Shown: positions 32,935 through 44,461 of the stretch, in pieces
How the letters are laid out: each line of letters opens with the position of its first letter
How positions within the stretch are numbered: position 1 is the first letter of the stretch
The notes under the pieces: generated by a model
What the model was told of the DNA's origin: nothing
Databases searched by the model: none
The model's input: only the letters and a program-made list of their open reading frames with translations
Source of the DNA: Strongylocentrotus droebachiensis
Taxonomy: Eukaryota; Echinodermata; Echinoidea; Camarodonta; Strongylocentrotidae
Length of the DNA stretch: 64,000 nt
Reading direction: 5' to 3'
NCBI GenBank assembly: GCA_035222895.1
Contig: JAVYIG010005356.1
Coordinates: 1-64,000 of the forward strand
Made by a program: the position numbers and the translations under genes

Positions 32935-34696
32935 AAAGTAGGACTGCAAGTCTTGAATGGGGTTTGCATTTTTCCTTTTCTGGGTGTATAATTTCTCTTC
33001 TGTTAGGTTATATGCATATTATAAGATATCCTGAACTCCTCATCAGCTCTCAGATGTGTTAAAATCTTTCATAAGTCAGACTGAAAGATTTTCTCAAATG
33101 ATGATTATCTAAATGATATCTGCATCATGTTTTAAGGATTGACAAATGCAAATTTGTAATTCTTTGTCTAATTTATGTCTAGTTCATGAATGCTCCAATA
33201 TACCATGCATAGGACCAAATCATGACAACAAGACAGAAAAAATGGTGGCCTGATTTATGTAGAAATGTCCTGGTTGCCATAGTGATAAAAGTCCAAAAAC
33301 ACATTAGGGCAGAGTGTGAGAGTACAGGTTTTTATATATATACTCTATTGGCTTTCAGAGCAGAGAGTTTTAATGTAATAGTATATGATATGATTGTGCA
33401 ATATCTGTTGATATATACAACGTGTACATGTATTTATGAGTGGACAGATATTTTCAGTTTGTTTGTATCTTTCTTTTATAAATCATCAGTGAATTTAAAT
33501 TAATTTTGCTGTGTTATTTCAATTCTATTAAAAAAAAAATATTTACAAGAAGAAAAAACAAAACCATTACATCATGGTACAGATACAATTTTGTTTGAAT
33601 TTATTTATAGATGATATCATCACAATTATATATATATTTTCTATGTTTTACTAGGCAAATACATGGTAGGTTCATTCTAGTACAAACATGACCACAAATA
33701 TTTCCAAAAAGTTCCTTTAGTGCAATTTCAATGCATTATTATATTTCTTGTAGAAAGTGTATTCTTATTTTTTTTTAAATGGCAAAAGTAATGTTTGCAC
33801 ATGTCAAAAGGCAAATGTGTTTGACTTGCATGTTCCCACTGGTGATTTTCTGGAAATATTTGTGTTTAATATTTATTTCTCTCTCATACACATATCATTT
33901 TCGAGACTTACATTTTCTAAAATTAAACCATTTACATGAATAGTTATCTAGATGTATTATTGTGTAAAGCTATATAGAATCATCCCGTTCCTAAATTTTA
34001 ATAAATAAATAAAGGACATGATTTTATAGTCCAAATGGACGTTATCTTGTGAAATCCACTGATTCAATAAATTAACAAAAACATGTAATTTGCCCTGAGT
34101 TTGTTCTATTTTGTGCTGACGACAGGGCAGATAAATGAACTTTCAAAATTCAAGTTAGAGAAAGTATGGATAAATGATGGATACAAAAATGTATCGATTT
34201 GATACTACAGGATGAAGAGGATGGAAGATAAAATGAAGAAAGAAAGAGAGAGAGAGAGAGAGAGAATACAGAAGTACATGTAGAATACTTGAAAAGATTC
34301 TTGTCACAATTTATTATAGGATGAGCATAAAGCTTAAAAGCATGCATGATCACAGAGATGCACCAACCTATAGCTATGGTCCCAAATATACATACAACTC
34401 TAGTTTTTAATTATATGGTTATCAGAAAAACACATCAAATGGGAATAAATAACATGCAATATTTGGTATTCATAGATATCCCTATGATATGTGTAGTGGT
34501 CTACTGAAAACTTTTGCACTCTTGCATGCCTTTAAATTGCAACATGTGAATTGAAAATTAATAACATGTTTGTGGTACATGCAACGCCATGCAGAGAGTG
34601 TATCTATTGGCTGATAATGCTGATTTTTTTTAGTGGTCTCTTTCACAAAATTAGTGATAAAATAAAAGATAAAATACTTTTTACTGCCCCACGTTC
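32935..34696. other. Convergent intergenic gap, right part
   Basis: AT-rich with no exon visible. Holds (AG)n at about 34245-34265 and (AATA)n at about 33999-34012, where an AATAAA could serve as a far-downstream TTC7 poly(A) signal. No canonical AATAAA was noticed close to the TTC7 stop. Confidence 0.5.
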
Positions 34697-34900
34697 CTAA
34701 AAGAACATTTTTAATACTTCAATCAACAAGTACGGTATATTGAAAGACGGCACTGCAAAATGATGAATCTGTATAAAATATAAATATGAATCTCTGAGGT
34801 TCACGGCAAAGTAGCTATTGAAGCACCAAAAATATTTTGTGCCAAAGTAATATTTCCAAACGTGGAATTTGGAAATACATTCAAAGAGGATCAGAGATTT

Positions 34901-34906
34901 TTTATT
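34901..34906 (-). terminator. Candidate poly(A) signal
   Basis: AATAAA on the - strand, about 135 bases after the stop of the distal terminal exon. No AATAAA or ATTAAA was found on the - strand between the two terminal exons (35179-35915), so transcripts ending with either exon may share this signal. Motif only. Confidence 0.45.
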
Positions 34907-35040
34907 TAAAAAAAATTGTCTGCTGAGAGCCAGAAGGGCGTTAACACTATTTTTAAATATAGGATGCGAGGCTCTTGTGGCTCTCGGCAGATGATATCTG
35001 AAATATATATCACACACTTGATGATGCAGGAAAGGCATCA

Positions 35041-35178
35041 TCACCACGGCAACTGATCGATATTCACGTTCCCACCGCACAAAACCACTCCCACATTCTT
35101 CAAGCTTGGATCTAGCGCCCTCATCTGGTCCGACAGAACAGCTGCTACAGGGGCTGCCCCCGCTGCTTCCACGACAAG
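35041..35178 (-). CDS. PLP enzyme, distal alternative terminal exon (9b)
   Basis: Acceptor TTCTAACCAG, then 45 codons: [19 protein letters not shown] ... [20 protein letters not shown]. Contains the Cys near the PLP pyridine and the C-terminal helix. Same length, phase and stop as 9a. 35 of 45 residues are identical between the two. No frameshift or stop. Confidence 0.85.
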   Translation of the reverse strand, partial: LVVEAAGAAPVAAVLSDQMRALDPSLKNVGVVLCGGNVNIDQLPW

Positions 35179-38100
35179 CTGGTTAGAAAAATAGCAATCA
35201 AGACAAAATGCAATGCATCTAGATGTTAGTACTATGTCTCATGACATCACACTTTTGCAAACACTGTTAAGGCTCGTTCAGATATGACGGTTTTTTCCAT
35301 GTAAATGAATGGCAACTGTATGCAACATAGGTACTTCGCATATTCACTGAGCTCTATGTTTTATAGGATACAGAAGTGTGACACGTTTCATTCTTAATAT
35401 CATTTTTTTTCAAAAACGCAGCGGCTTTGCCATGTCATATCTGAATGACACCTAACGGTTGTAGAACACTTTCAGAAACAGCTAGAGCATTCTTCTTGTG
35501 ATCGACACAGCAAATGATTGGAAATATATCAATGCTCCCAGGAACCCAATTGGGCAAACATAAAGTCCCCTGCAACTAGAGTCAAACGCAAGCAAATATA
35601 ATTTGTCATTCAAGCAACCATAATTTGACATATTAAAGTCAACGTGTCAAATTTGGTTGCCTGAAAGATCGACCATAACTCAGTTAGTGTCAAGCCTCTG
35701 CATACGAAGGACTGCACTGCAAAAAGATGAATGGATAAATATGGAGCTCTATCTTCATTCAGCAAGGCAGGGAGGGGAACACCACAACCAAAATATGTAA
35801 AAAGTGATTTGTATATGGAATATACATAGATATTCATACAAATTTCATCAGCCCAAGAATTATCTTCACTGTTGCAGACGAAGTGTTAATTGTACAATGC
35901 CAAGAAGCTTGCATATCACCATGGCAATTGGTCGATATTGACGTTTCCACCACAAATGAGGACTCCCACGTTCTTTATATTTGGATTGACAGCTTTCATC
36001 TCGTCTGATAAGACCGCTGCTACCGGACCTGCACTTGCTGCTTCTACTACCAGCTGAATAGGAAAATAGTCATGAATAGAAAATAGCTAGCTTTGCTAGT
36101 AATTGCTTGTAACAATGGTTGTGGCTGGAAGAGCTGCGATGTTGTTTCATCTTCTGAATTAGAAATATGGTGGTGATGTAGCAATTGAAATACAAGACAA
36201 TGATAAAGTAGAAGAGATATATGATGAAGATATTTAAAGGAGATTCAAATTGTTGCAGATTTTTGGCTTAAGTGGAATCAGAAAAATTGAGAAGTCGCTA
36301 ACAATTCTGAAAGATTCAAACAAAGTTACATTTTTATAAAGTCAGAGATAAAAAATGAAGGAATGATATGATAATCTCTCATCTGCAAATTTTGGTCATT
36401 TTAAGAAGTACCGGTAGGACAGTATATAGGTAGTCTGAAAAACCAACCTACACAGCTTATTTTTGAGGGGGTATACTTGTTTGAAGGACTCAACCTCCAT
36501 TCTGAAATCATAATTAGATATTTCATAATGAAATATAGAGTTTCTTCAACTAACCTTTAATCTTGTCCATGTGAACTTCATGGCTGAAATAATTTCATCA
36601 TCTTTCTGCAAAATCAGACAAAACATAACTATTGATCACAGAGGAATATTTCTCAAAATGTCTATGAGCACAAAGTTATTCACATTTTACCACCCTGAAA
36701 TTTTATTCATAAAGTTAGATTATCTGTGGTTTATTTTAACATACAGGAATTGCACAAAAGTTTCAATTTACATCACATAAATATAAACCCATTGATTAAT
36801 TAGATATTTTAGAAACTTTAGCCCTGAAAAATTCAGTATAGAAGAGTCTCTTTTGATTATCTCTCCTTAAAAAATATCTGAAAAAATTCCCCTCTTCTGT
36901 TGATAATTGTAAAATGCAAATGCATTCGAACTTGTGCCGTATAGAAAATGGGCTATGTAAATTTACCATTATCTTTATTTGTATTATTATCATTATCATT
37001 ATTATAGAAGGGATCCTGTGATACACACTGATATGTATATATGCTAGTATGCAAGCACTTATCCGCTGAACCGTTGTACAGCTTTAAGATCACCTAGTCG
37101 GCTAACTAATTAATGCTTTACCAAAGGCAATGTCTTTCTTTCAATTTAGAACCTGTCCCTGTTAGTTACAAGTTCAATGCTAAGCTGCATACTATTGCCA
37201 CCTCCATGTCTAAAAAGCCTGGTTCAGTGCTAAAACCAGTTGCACATCTACTAGACTTAATGGATAAAATGTCTGATGCTGCAACTTCTTAGAAACTGCG
37301 CCCTATTACATATATATACAAGCTTTGGAGGCTTTTATAAAATTAAAAATAAGGAAAGGTGTCAGAGGAGTTTTAAGAGAGTAGTTGCACGTACCACAGT
37401 GAATACTTGTTTCTCAACGAGGTCTCTGACGATAGGCCAGGTGAGCTGTCCCACCTGCTGAGTTGGGGTTGCATCAGCCACCGTGTCCAGGGTCCTAGGT
37501 GGACCAACCCACATTCTCTCTCCTGGTGAACCAAGCATTCAATGATGTCGAAACATGTGAGAGGAAAGGGAAATTATGAATGTTTGAAATAATGAGAAAT
37601 AGGATTTTGATAAAGATAATTACATCTTATTGATAAAGAGCTGAGGAAAAGGATGCTAATTTATGACAAATTATTAAAAAACCCTATTCTTTCTTTACAT
37701 TATGGGAACTAACATGCTAAAAAGTACAGTCAAATAAACTTGTCCTATCTTAGTATTGTTTAAACTTTGGTCATTAATGATGTATTGTGCTAAGGCCTCT
37801 TAAGTTATTACTAATTGCATTGATTATGTTGCTGTTTAGAAAGCACAGTTAATCTTAATGCAACATTTTGGTGTTGGTTTGTTTTGGGCAAACTAGCATC
37901 ATGGTGGCAGCAGTGGGATATTCGATGAATAGTATTTTATTCCAAACATGAATTTTTGAGCTTGTCTAAGTAGTAATACCAACTTTGTCTTTTTGCAGGG
38001 TAATATATATCCTTTTGTATATCACAAGATACTGCTTCTTCATTATCATTGTTGTAGTGATGATATATAACATCTTAAGCCTTAATTGCTTATATATTGT

Positions 38101-41100
38101 GTTATGTTACTACTTTCCATCATATGTTGTTGAAATATGGTGTAGGTATATTTTGTCCAAAGCAAAAAAAAGTGGCAGAAGTGGGATATGTAATGATGGA
38201 TGACTTAAACATGATTTGAATGTTTCTCATAATATCCTCAATTGTTAATCTTTGATATGGGCTAATCTGCTGTATATCTTACCTGATTCTAGTGATCTTT
38301 GGAGATCTTTCCCCTCAGGTTCAACAGCAAACACTACATTATAAGGAAGAGAACAATTAATCCATTATTCTTTGTACATTTAACTGTAAAGATATGGCTT
38401 GCTTGGAAAATGCTTGGCAAATTCAATTTTTTAGATAAAAAAAAATCAAAGTGAAGGCAGAATTCATATCTTATCTTTTTCATTCAACAGCTTACACTGT
38501 GTTAATCGCTACAAAATGTATAATCATAGGGTACAAATTAAAAGAGAATGCATTTCTGCAATTCTAGGTATAAACTATAGTATATTGTATATTTAGAACC
38601 AGGAAGGTGTTCAGGTACACATAGTTAATGCCCTCCTAGCTCTGAACTGTTGATATAAGAGGGAAGAAAATTATTGTTTTTACCTTTGACATTTGGCTTA
38701 ATACCCTTGATAGCCGTAGCTATACCAGCTATGAGACCTCCACCACTGGTCATGACTAGGACCGCATCTAGGTCTGGGATCTGTTCACACATCTCAACAC
38801 CAATAGTCCCCTGGAATATCAAGAACAAATGACAGGTTTGAAGACATATGTGAAAGTCTTTTTTTGGCATCGTGAGTAGAAAGGCAGTGTTTTCACTGAC
38901 AAGTTCTATATATCGCTTTAATTCTGATAATATTCACAACATAGTTATCAATATCACCAATGAGAAATGACAATGAACATTTCTACTTGTAGGTAAACAC
39001 TTTATCATACATTATCATAAGGATGATATAACACTACAGTTTGCCAATTTATGTTGTATAATCAACGTATTTCACTTTCCTTTCCCCACATTCTGTTCAC
39101 TCCCTTTAAGACAGCTGCATACAAAGTTCAACATGAAGAATGTGGACATGAGCCAAAAACTTTTCTCAGAACCAAAAAAAAGAAATCTATCCAAGTGGTC
39201 AATGATGTCATATCCATCACTAGCATCACACATCTGTCCCGAAACAAGAAACTTGGAAAGCAGACAAGGTCACCGAAACTTTCTTATCTAGCGAGAACAT
39301 GAAAGACAGTAGCAAAAGGTACACTAAAGTGTGAATGAGGACAGGAAGGGTCAAATGGTGACCTTACAAGCAAAGAGATCACAACATTACATGACATAAT
39401 TAGAAGTTGATATGATATTACCAAAATTAAAATTTATTTGGGTTGAAACTTGGTACAGAATTGCCAATGGTGGGCTACAGGTGATGGTAAAGAGATTGAC
39501 ATTTCACAGTTTAAACAATGACCATATGAGCCATGGAATCACAGTCATCAGGTACTTATAGAAGGTCAAAATCACCACTGTGATTTTTATTTTGGCTGGA
39601 ACATGCAGAAACTATTTTAAAGCTACTAGCTGCTTGAGGTGAAGACTCTGATTTCATAATACAATATTGACTTGACCATTTATGACATATTACAGTCACC
39701 ACAGAGTTGGAAGCATACAAGACCGCCAAAACAATGAGTCTTATCTTCTGCTGAATAAGGAAGGGGTGGAGACTTGACAAGTTATGAGATCATATAGTCA
39801 CGACAAAGTTCATTCACATTTTTTAAAGGACAAATTTGCAAGGGATACTGGAATGAGAAAGGTGTGGGGATTTTATGGGTTAAATAAAGCAGTGACAAAT
39901 TAGGAAGCAGATGAGTTTACTAAGCAATTCTTTTTTGAGCTGGAACACGGTAGGAACTGTTCAAGGTTACCAAATAAGAAGGTGTTAAGGATTTTATTAA
40001 TTAAAACTGACCATCAAAGCAGCCATGACATCATTTAGCCATGACAGTAGGTTAATTCTTCAACGTAGAAACTCTCTAAAGGCTATTTAATTATTAAGAG
40101 AAATTCAGTTGATGTAAATTAAGACAGGTTAATACTTATACTGACCTGACCTGCCATGACATCATAGTCGTCATACGCAGGGACAAATGACAGGTTCTGT
40201 TCTGTTGAAACACGCTCACATGTTTCCTTCCTGCGGCAGATAAAAAGATAACAGAATAATACAAAAACAACCCTGGCACAAGTATACTGTGTTTTATGAA
40301 ATAAGGTAAAACTGCACAAATGTATATATGATGAAGGCAAGTAAATGTTCTTTGATTCAATACCTGGGACCCGTTTCACAAAGCCTTTTTTCAATGACAA
40401 ATGACAAAAATCAGTGTCAAATCTGCTGATAACCAATCAGAAGCAAGGATTTCAGTAGCTTATAACAAAGACTTGTCATTTGTCACTGATGACAAGTTTT
40501 GTGAAACGGCTCCCTGGACTACAGTTAACGATTTTAGGCCGTCTCCACAATATCCGGTTATCTGTGCACATGATCAATGAGGTGTGAATGACCTCAGGTT
40601 ATCATACGCATGTATATAGCATACTTTTTTGTATATAGATAGCACGATATGTTTACTTTTGTTATCTTTTTGTTTTCTGAGAGATGTCATTTCTTTAAAG
40701 GGGAACTCTAATCACTATCAAGTTGCTCCAAATGAAAACAGTCATAAAAAAGAAATATGTTTGTGAAATTGTGATTAAAAAATGAAATTGAATTATGACC
40801 TCTGAAAGTAATCAGGATCAAACACCTATTGGCGACTTAGTCAAAGGGCCATCATGAATAATCACCTGATGTGGTCATGGATTATATTTCTCTCCCGTAT
40901 CATTACACTGTACTATGCCCACCACAGCACTTTTTCAAGTCTAGAAATTGTTCCATTATCCTAAATGGTACATACTGGATCACCAGGCCTGAAGCAACTT
41001 CAGAACAGGGTGAAGAAGGTTTCCTTTAATCATACCTGGATTGTTGGGTTGGTTCACAGAAGACCACATCGGCTCCATACCATCTGATGGCATCTATCTT

Positions 41101-44100
41101 GACCGAGGCAGTGGTGTGGGGTACCACTACCGTGCAGGGTACCCCGACCATCTGGGCGGCACAGGCCAGCCCTGAGCCATGGTTACCTGTGCTGTGGGTC
41201 ACCTGATTAAAGACCACATTAAAGTAGTTGAGAAAGAAAAATAAACATTATCAATAAGATAAAATGGTTGGGTTCAAACTACATTGTGATACTAGATCAT
41301 CAAAACATTTAGTTTTCAAAATGCATTTTTGATCAATTGCACGTCAATTTAAACATTGATTTCTCTTTAGAATAGATTTTATGTATAGTCGGGTTTCAAA
41401 ATATAATAACTAGCTGAATGCATATTCTTGAAGTAAATAAGTAGTATTTCTTTATTCATTAGAGATGATAAATAAAAATTTACCCCTCCCACAGCCTCAC
41501 ACCAAAAAATCATAATCCTCAAGCAACATTAATATGTAATATATTATGTATGATCTACAAAATCACTAAAATTGAGAAAGGTTTTATACAAGAACATATA
41601 TATATCATTTGCTTCATGAATTATTCATAAAGATTCATCAAATTGAAAAATTGAAATGAAATAATTAGAAACATTAGCAATTAAAAAAAAAAAAAAATTA
41701 TGGACAGTACATGTACTTACCACACCATTTGTCTGCACTTTATTCTCTTTCAATAAAATAATCTGTATATTTTAAAAGAGAAGAATATAATAAACATGTT
41801 TATATATCAAAATTTCTGTTACTTTCTTTGTTAGCAATATCACATAAGGGGAACCAGAAGGGCATAAAATCAGTGTTGTAGGGGAGAGGTGTGACAAGAA
41901 TTTTCAACATAATAAGGTGCTAAACAAGAATAGGAGCATATAGCATAGGAATTGGTCAATAGGTCGTTTTGTTGACCTGATAAATAACTCTCTTCAACTT
42001 AAAAATGGTTTAAAAATTTGGTTTAATTCTAGATCAAATGAAGAGCAACCCTTTCCCCCTCCCCTCTGCCAGCTTAAACCTAGGTGATATGTTATACCAC
42101 AATATAGAAGTTAATAGGCTTCAGCCAAATAACTCCTTTACATGACTATTGCCTATTTTAGTTTTATTATATTAATCTATTAAGAAGTCTTCCAAATGAA
42201 ATTACCACAATTTGAAAACTGTTATATTTCTTCAATCTATATTATGAATATAATTATCAATATCATTGTCAGCTGACATCCATTTTGGATTTTGGGAGAT
42301 TAAAAATTTGCATCTTGGATTTCTTTTTTCTATGATTTCTGACTCATATCCTGTGGCTACTGCCGTGGTCTGACGGACATCTCCCTTTTTAAGCCTCCTT
42401 ATTTCACACTATGTAGTTTATTTATAAATCTGGTGAAACTATTAAATATATTTTCAGATCATTTTCTATAACCCATGTACTACATGTAGTCTTTTAAGTA
42501 TTACCTTAAATCCTATAGCTAATGATTAAAAGCATACATGGGTATAAATAAAAATCATGTAGTAAAAGTTCTCATTTCATCATCAATATTGATTTTAATA
42601 TTATAACGTTTTATTCATTCATCAATTATTCATACCATTGTATATATATTTCATTCAGTTTCAATGTTTCTTAATAATTTTGTTTAAAAAAACACCAATT
42701 CATTGACATTTTCTTCATCTTAGGCATCAACTATAAACAGGACCGTATGTAACAGTGTTTAAAGGCATGTCCTGTAATGTCCTATAAACCCTATTTATTT
42801 TACCCTAATCCAAACTCCACTCATTATTCTAACCCTAACTACATTCATTAATTTACATTTGTTAAACTATCTTCTTCATGCTATTACGACTCATCAATAT
42901 AGAGTTTGTTTAATATGTGTCACTCTTATTCAAACAGCATGGCAAATCATCTTGATAATGAACCCAATTGACCTCTTAATTTGTCTTCATTCTGATACAA
43001 GGCCTTATCTTTTATACAGTTCAGTCGAGGTTTATCTAAACATATCATCCAGTCAGATGGGTGGACTGCAATCTTTTACAAACAATATTTTTAAAACATA
43101 ATATTTACAATATATACAACTGTACAATAACTATAAATTTAATTTTGCATAATCATACAGATTAAGAAGTTTAAATGCAGAGTAGAAATAGACTTTTTAA
43201 CCTGCAAATGGAATATTATAACATTCTACTATAAAATGTAGATTTCAGACGACAATAGAAAATGATTGATTTTAAGAAATGAATTACTGTAAAAAAGGAT
43301 AACACTTACAGATTCTGATTTTTCAACATTTATAAAATTTTTGAAAACTTAAAGACCGTCACTACTACTTAACTCAGCTCTCATTTAACATAAGAAAAAG
43401 AGGATCATGGGGGACCAACAGGCACCGATTGGGGAAGTTTTCTATATAGAGGGAGCAAGTAGCTACAAGTAGGACAGTGTGCCTTTAAAGCTGACTTTGT
43501 GTAGTAAAATTATTGTTGAATTTGCTAATTCCTATGTGTACTTCTTGTTCATTTGAACATTTCTTTAAGGTTTCCACCCCACACAGCTAAGTCACACACA
43601 ATGTTGGATAAAAAATGATGTATGATACATATATGTGTATAACATAACTAGATCATGTATAGTACATATGAATGGTGATGGTTATTTTACCCGACTGCTA
43701 AGAAAACATAAATGCTTGTAAAAATAAGCAACCAGATAACCGACGGCTTTAGGTCCACTCCGAGGGACCTGGTAATGAGGATTAATGCCTTACCAAAGGG
43801 GACTAGCGCATCGACTGGGTTTCGAACCCGGGTCACCGGATTACGAGACCACTGCTCTACCGGCTAAGCTATCGCGCCTCCCCGATATGTATACAGTACC
43901 GGTATATCTATATTGCATGAACCATTCTAAAATGATATACATAGCTTAACAATCCTCCACTGATATACTTAGCTCATCTTTTTAAATATTATCTTTTTAA
44001 AATTATCTAAATGCATCATCCTCTTCATAGCATTATAAAAAAAGGTGAACTTCATATTTTTATGTTTTAAAAGAAAAAGCTTCCAAAATCTGATATTTAA

Positions 44101-44461
44101 ATACATCACATCTACTCTCACTAAAACCATCATCATCATCATCATCATCCCCACCACATTACATCATTATCATTCATCACCATCATCATCATCAGCATCA
44201 CTATCATCTTCATCATTACCATCATCATCTTGTTTGTGGTAAACTCCACCATACACTCTCATGTCTCTCCATACAACAATCTATACTCACAGCATTTAGA
44301 GCTCCTCGAATCTTGAAAGAGCCAGTTTTCTGCAGGTTTTCAGCCTTGAAAAACACATTCCTTCCAGTCAGTTTGTCGACTGTGCCACTTGTAAAAACTG
44401 GTGTTGGACCGATATAGTTTGCCACTCTTTTTGAGGCACTCAGGATCCTGTCAAATAACAT
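35041..44461 (-). CDS. Serine racemase / serine-threonine dehydratase-like PLP enzyme, complete
   Basis: Exons on the - strand: 44461-44291, 41762-41721, 41202-41036, 40230-40146, 38810-38684, 38333-38283, 37522-37395, 36605-36555, then one of two terminal exons, 36053-35916 or 35178-35041. Either gives 960 nt, 319 residues, with all phases matching. Known family: PLP fold-type II enzymes that racemise L-serine or deaminate serine/threonine to the keto acid, cytosolic; human SRR is 340 residues. Visible: PLP Schiff-base Lys50 in [20 protein letters not shown] loop (74-80); AGQGTIGVE; phosphate loop SGGGLIAG (177-184); CGGNVNI near the pyridine nitrogen (Cys308). The [12 protein letters not shown] segment resembles TdcB-type threonine dehydratases, so the substrate is uncertain. 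Divergent with the MAPKBP1-like gene. Confidence 0.9.
35271..35455. mobile_element. MITE with GGCTCGTTCAGATATG ends, copy 2
   Basis: AAGGCTCGTTCAGATATGAC at left and GTCATATCTGAATGACACCT at right, with an inner GACGGTTTT... / ...GCAGCGGCTTTG block. Same family as 26593-26816. It sits between the two terminal exons, in the spacer of the duplication. Confidence 0.75.
35916..36053 (-). CDS. PLP enzyme, proximal alternative terminal exon (9a)
   Basis: Acceptor TTCCTATTCAG, then [19 protein letters not shown] ... [20 protein letters not shown]. Colinear with the vertebrate SRR end (IEPTAGVGVAAVL ... SGGNVD). Eighteen further codons differ from 9b only synonymously, which suggests both have been kept under protein-level constraint. 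Confidence 0.88.
   Translation of the reverse strand: MVVEAASAGPVAAVLSDEMKAVNPNIKNVGVLICGGNVNIDQLPW
36555..36605 (-). CDS. PLP enzyme exon 8
   Basis: Acceptor TTTTGCAG, donor GTTAGT. 17 codons, [17 protein letters not shown], matching SRR TEDEIKCATQLVWERMK. Phase 0 at both ends, so it joins either terminal exon cleanly. Confidence 0.92.
37395..37522 (-). CDS. PLP enzyme exon 7
   Basis: Acceptor TTCACCAG, donor GTACGT. About residues 215-257: [20 protein letters not shown] then [15 protein letters not shown]. Human SRR has ETIADGV and WPIIRDLVDDIFTV. Phase 1 start, phase 0 end. Confidence 0.92.
37523..38282 (-). other. PLP enzyme intron 6
   Basis: About 760 bases, AT-rich. No coding exon or named element recognised. 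Confidence 0.5.
38283..38333 (-). CDS. PLP enzyme exon 6
   Basis: Acceptor TAATGTAG, donor GTAAGA. 51 nt: [17 protein letters not shown], aligning with SRR VYAAEPSNADDCYQSKL. Glu201 is at the position of the SRR metal-binding Glu210, while the matching Ala/Asp are not conserved in register. Confidence 0.88.
38684..38810 (-). CDS. PLP enzyme exon 5
   Basis: Acceptor ATATTCCAG, donor GTAAAA. About residues 156-198: [20 protein letters not shown] then [20 protein letters not shown]. Human: GTIALEVLNQVPLVDALVV then GGGGMLAGIAITVKALKPS. Carries the PLP phosphate-binding glycine loop. Confidence 0.95.
38811..40145 (-). other. PLP enzyme intron 4
   Basis: 1.3 kb. No exon, transposon end or clear tandem repeat recognised; mixed AT-rich sequence. 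Confidence 0.5.
40146..40230 (-). CDS. PLP enzyme exon 4
   Basis: Acceptor TGCCGCAG, donor GTCAGT. About residues 127-155: [17 protein letters not shown] then [12 protein letters not shown]. coli TdcB has FIPPYDDPKVIAGQ, and human SRR has VHPNQEPAVIAGQ, so this segment looks more dehydratase-like. Confidence 0.92.
40366..40514. mobile_element. MITE with GGGACCCGTTTCACAAAG ends
   Basis: Ends GGGACCCGTTTCACAAAGCC and TTTTGTGAAACGGCTCCC, with TGACAAATGAC and GTCATTTGTCA blocks inside. Same family as 22658-22812. Lies in PLP-enzyme intron 3. Confidence 0.85.
41036..41202 (-). CDS. PLP enzyme exon 3
   Basis: Acceptor TTTAATCAG, donor GTATGA. About residues 72-127: [20 protein letters not shown] then [20 protein letters not shown] and [14 protein letters not shown]. 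Human: VVTHSSGNHGQAL ... GASIVYCEPSDESR. The SRR catalytic Ser84 aligns with Thr76 here. Confidence 0.96.
41203..41720 (-). other. PLP enzyme intron 2
   Basis: About 520 bases of AT-rich sequence with an A-run near 41683. Nothing else recognised. Confidence 0.5.
41721..41762 (-). CDS. PLP enzyme exon 2
   Basis: Acceptor AATATACAG, donor GTAAGT. A 42-nt exon encoding [14 protein letters not shown], which fills the linker between the PLP-lysine and HSTGNHG segments (human RSLVPDALERKPKAV) and keeps phase 0. Weakly conserved, but needed for a continuous protein. Confidence 0.8.
43372..43490 (-). mobile_element. Non-autonomous repeat, copy B (partial)
   Basis: TCAGCTCTCATTTAACATAA, AAGAGGATCATGGGGGACCA, CTATATAGAGGGAGCAAGTA match the reverse of 23174-23345 and the copy at 61149-61330. 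Confidence 0.65.
43676..43882 (-). mobile_element. tRNA-derived SINE, second family, copy 2
   Basis: On the - strand, a head GGCGCGATAGCTTAGCCGGT has an A box (TAGCTTAGCCGG), anticodon region GTCTCGTAATC and B box GGGTTCGAAACCC. It is followed by GCATTAATCCTCATTACCAG and CCTCGGAGTGG. The head most resembles tRNA-Thr(CGT). The body matches 32728-32934. It is a retroposon, not a tRNA gene. Confidence 0.85.
44132..44230. repeat. (ATC)n microsatellite
   Basis: Imperfect run of CATCAT triplets near the start of PLP-enzyme intron 1. Open frames of poly-Ile/Met and poly-Ser across it are artefacts. Confidence 0.85.
44291..44461 (-). CDS. PLP enzyme exon 1 (first coding)
   Basis: 57 codons from ATG at 44461: [57 protein letters not shown]; donor GTGAGT. 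Lys50 is the Schiff-base lysine. Alternatively TTTGACAG six codons in could be an acceptor with the start on an unseen upstream exon; the ATG here gives the usual spacing to the LTPV-type motif minus a few residues. Confidence 0.85.

Larger units (their letters stand above)
34743..35178 (-). repeat. Distal copy of the duplicated 3' end of the PLP-enzyme gene
   Basis: Contains the distal terminal exon and about 300 bases of 3' UTR. The UTR motif GCACTGCAAAATGATGAAT (about 34750) recurs as GCACTGCAAAAAGATGAAT at about 35715 in the proximal copy (35708-36053), so the duplicated unit includes UTR as well as coding sequence. Confidence 0.75.
41763..44290 (-). other. PLP enzyme intron 1
   Basis: 2.5 kb. 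Contains a partial repeat of the 23.2/61.2 kb family (43372-43490), a SINE (43676-43882) and an (ATC)n microsatellite (about 44132-44230). No extra exon seen. Confidence 0.6.

Noticed and set aside
43810..43882. tRNA-Thr gene on the - strand
   Set aside because: Head is tRNA-like, but the body is shared with the 32.8 kb copy, so it is a SINE.
44045..44242. Ile/Ser-rich small protein
   Set aside because: Translation of an ATC microsatellite.
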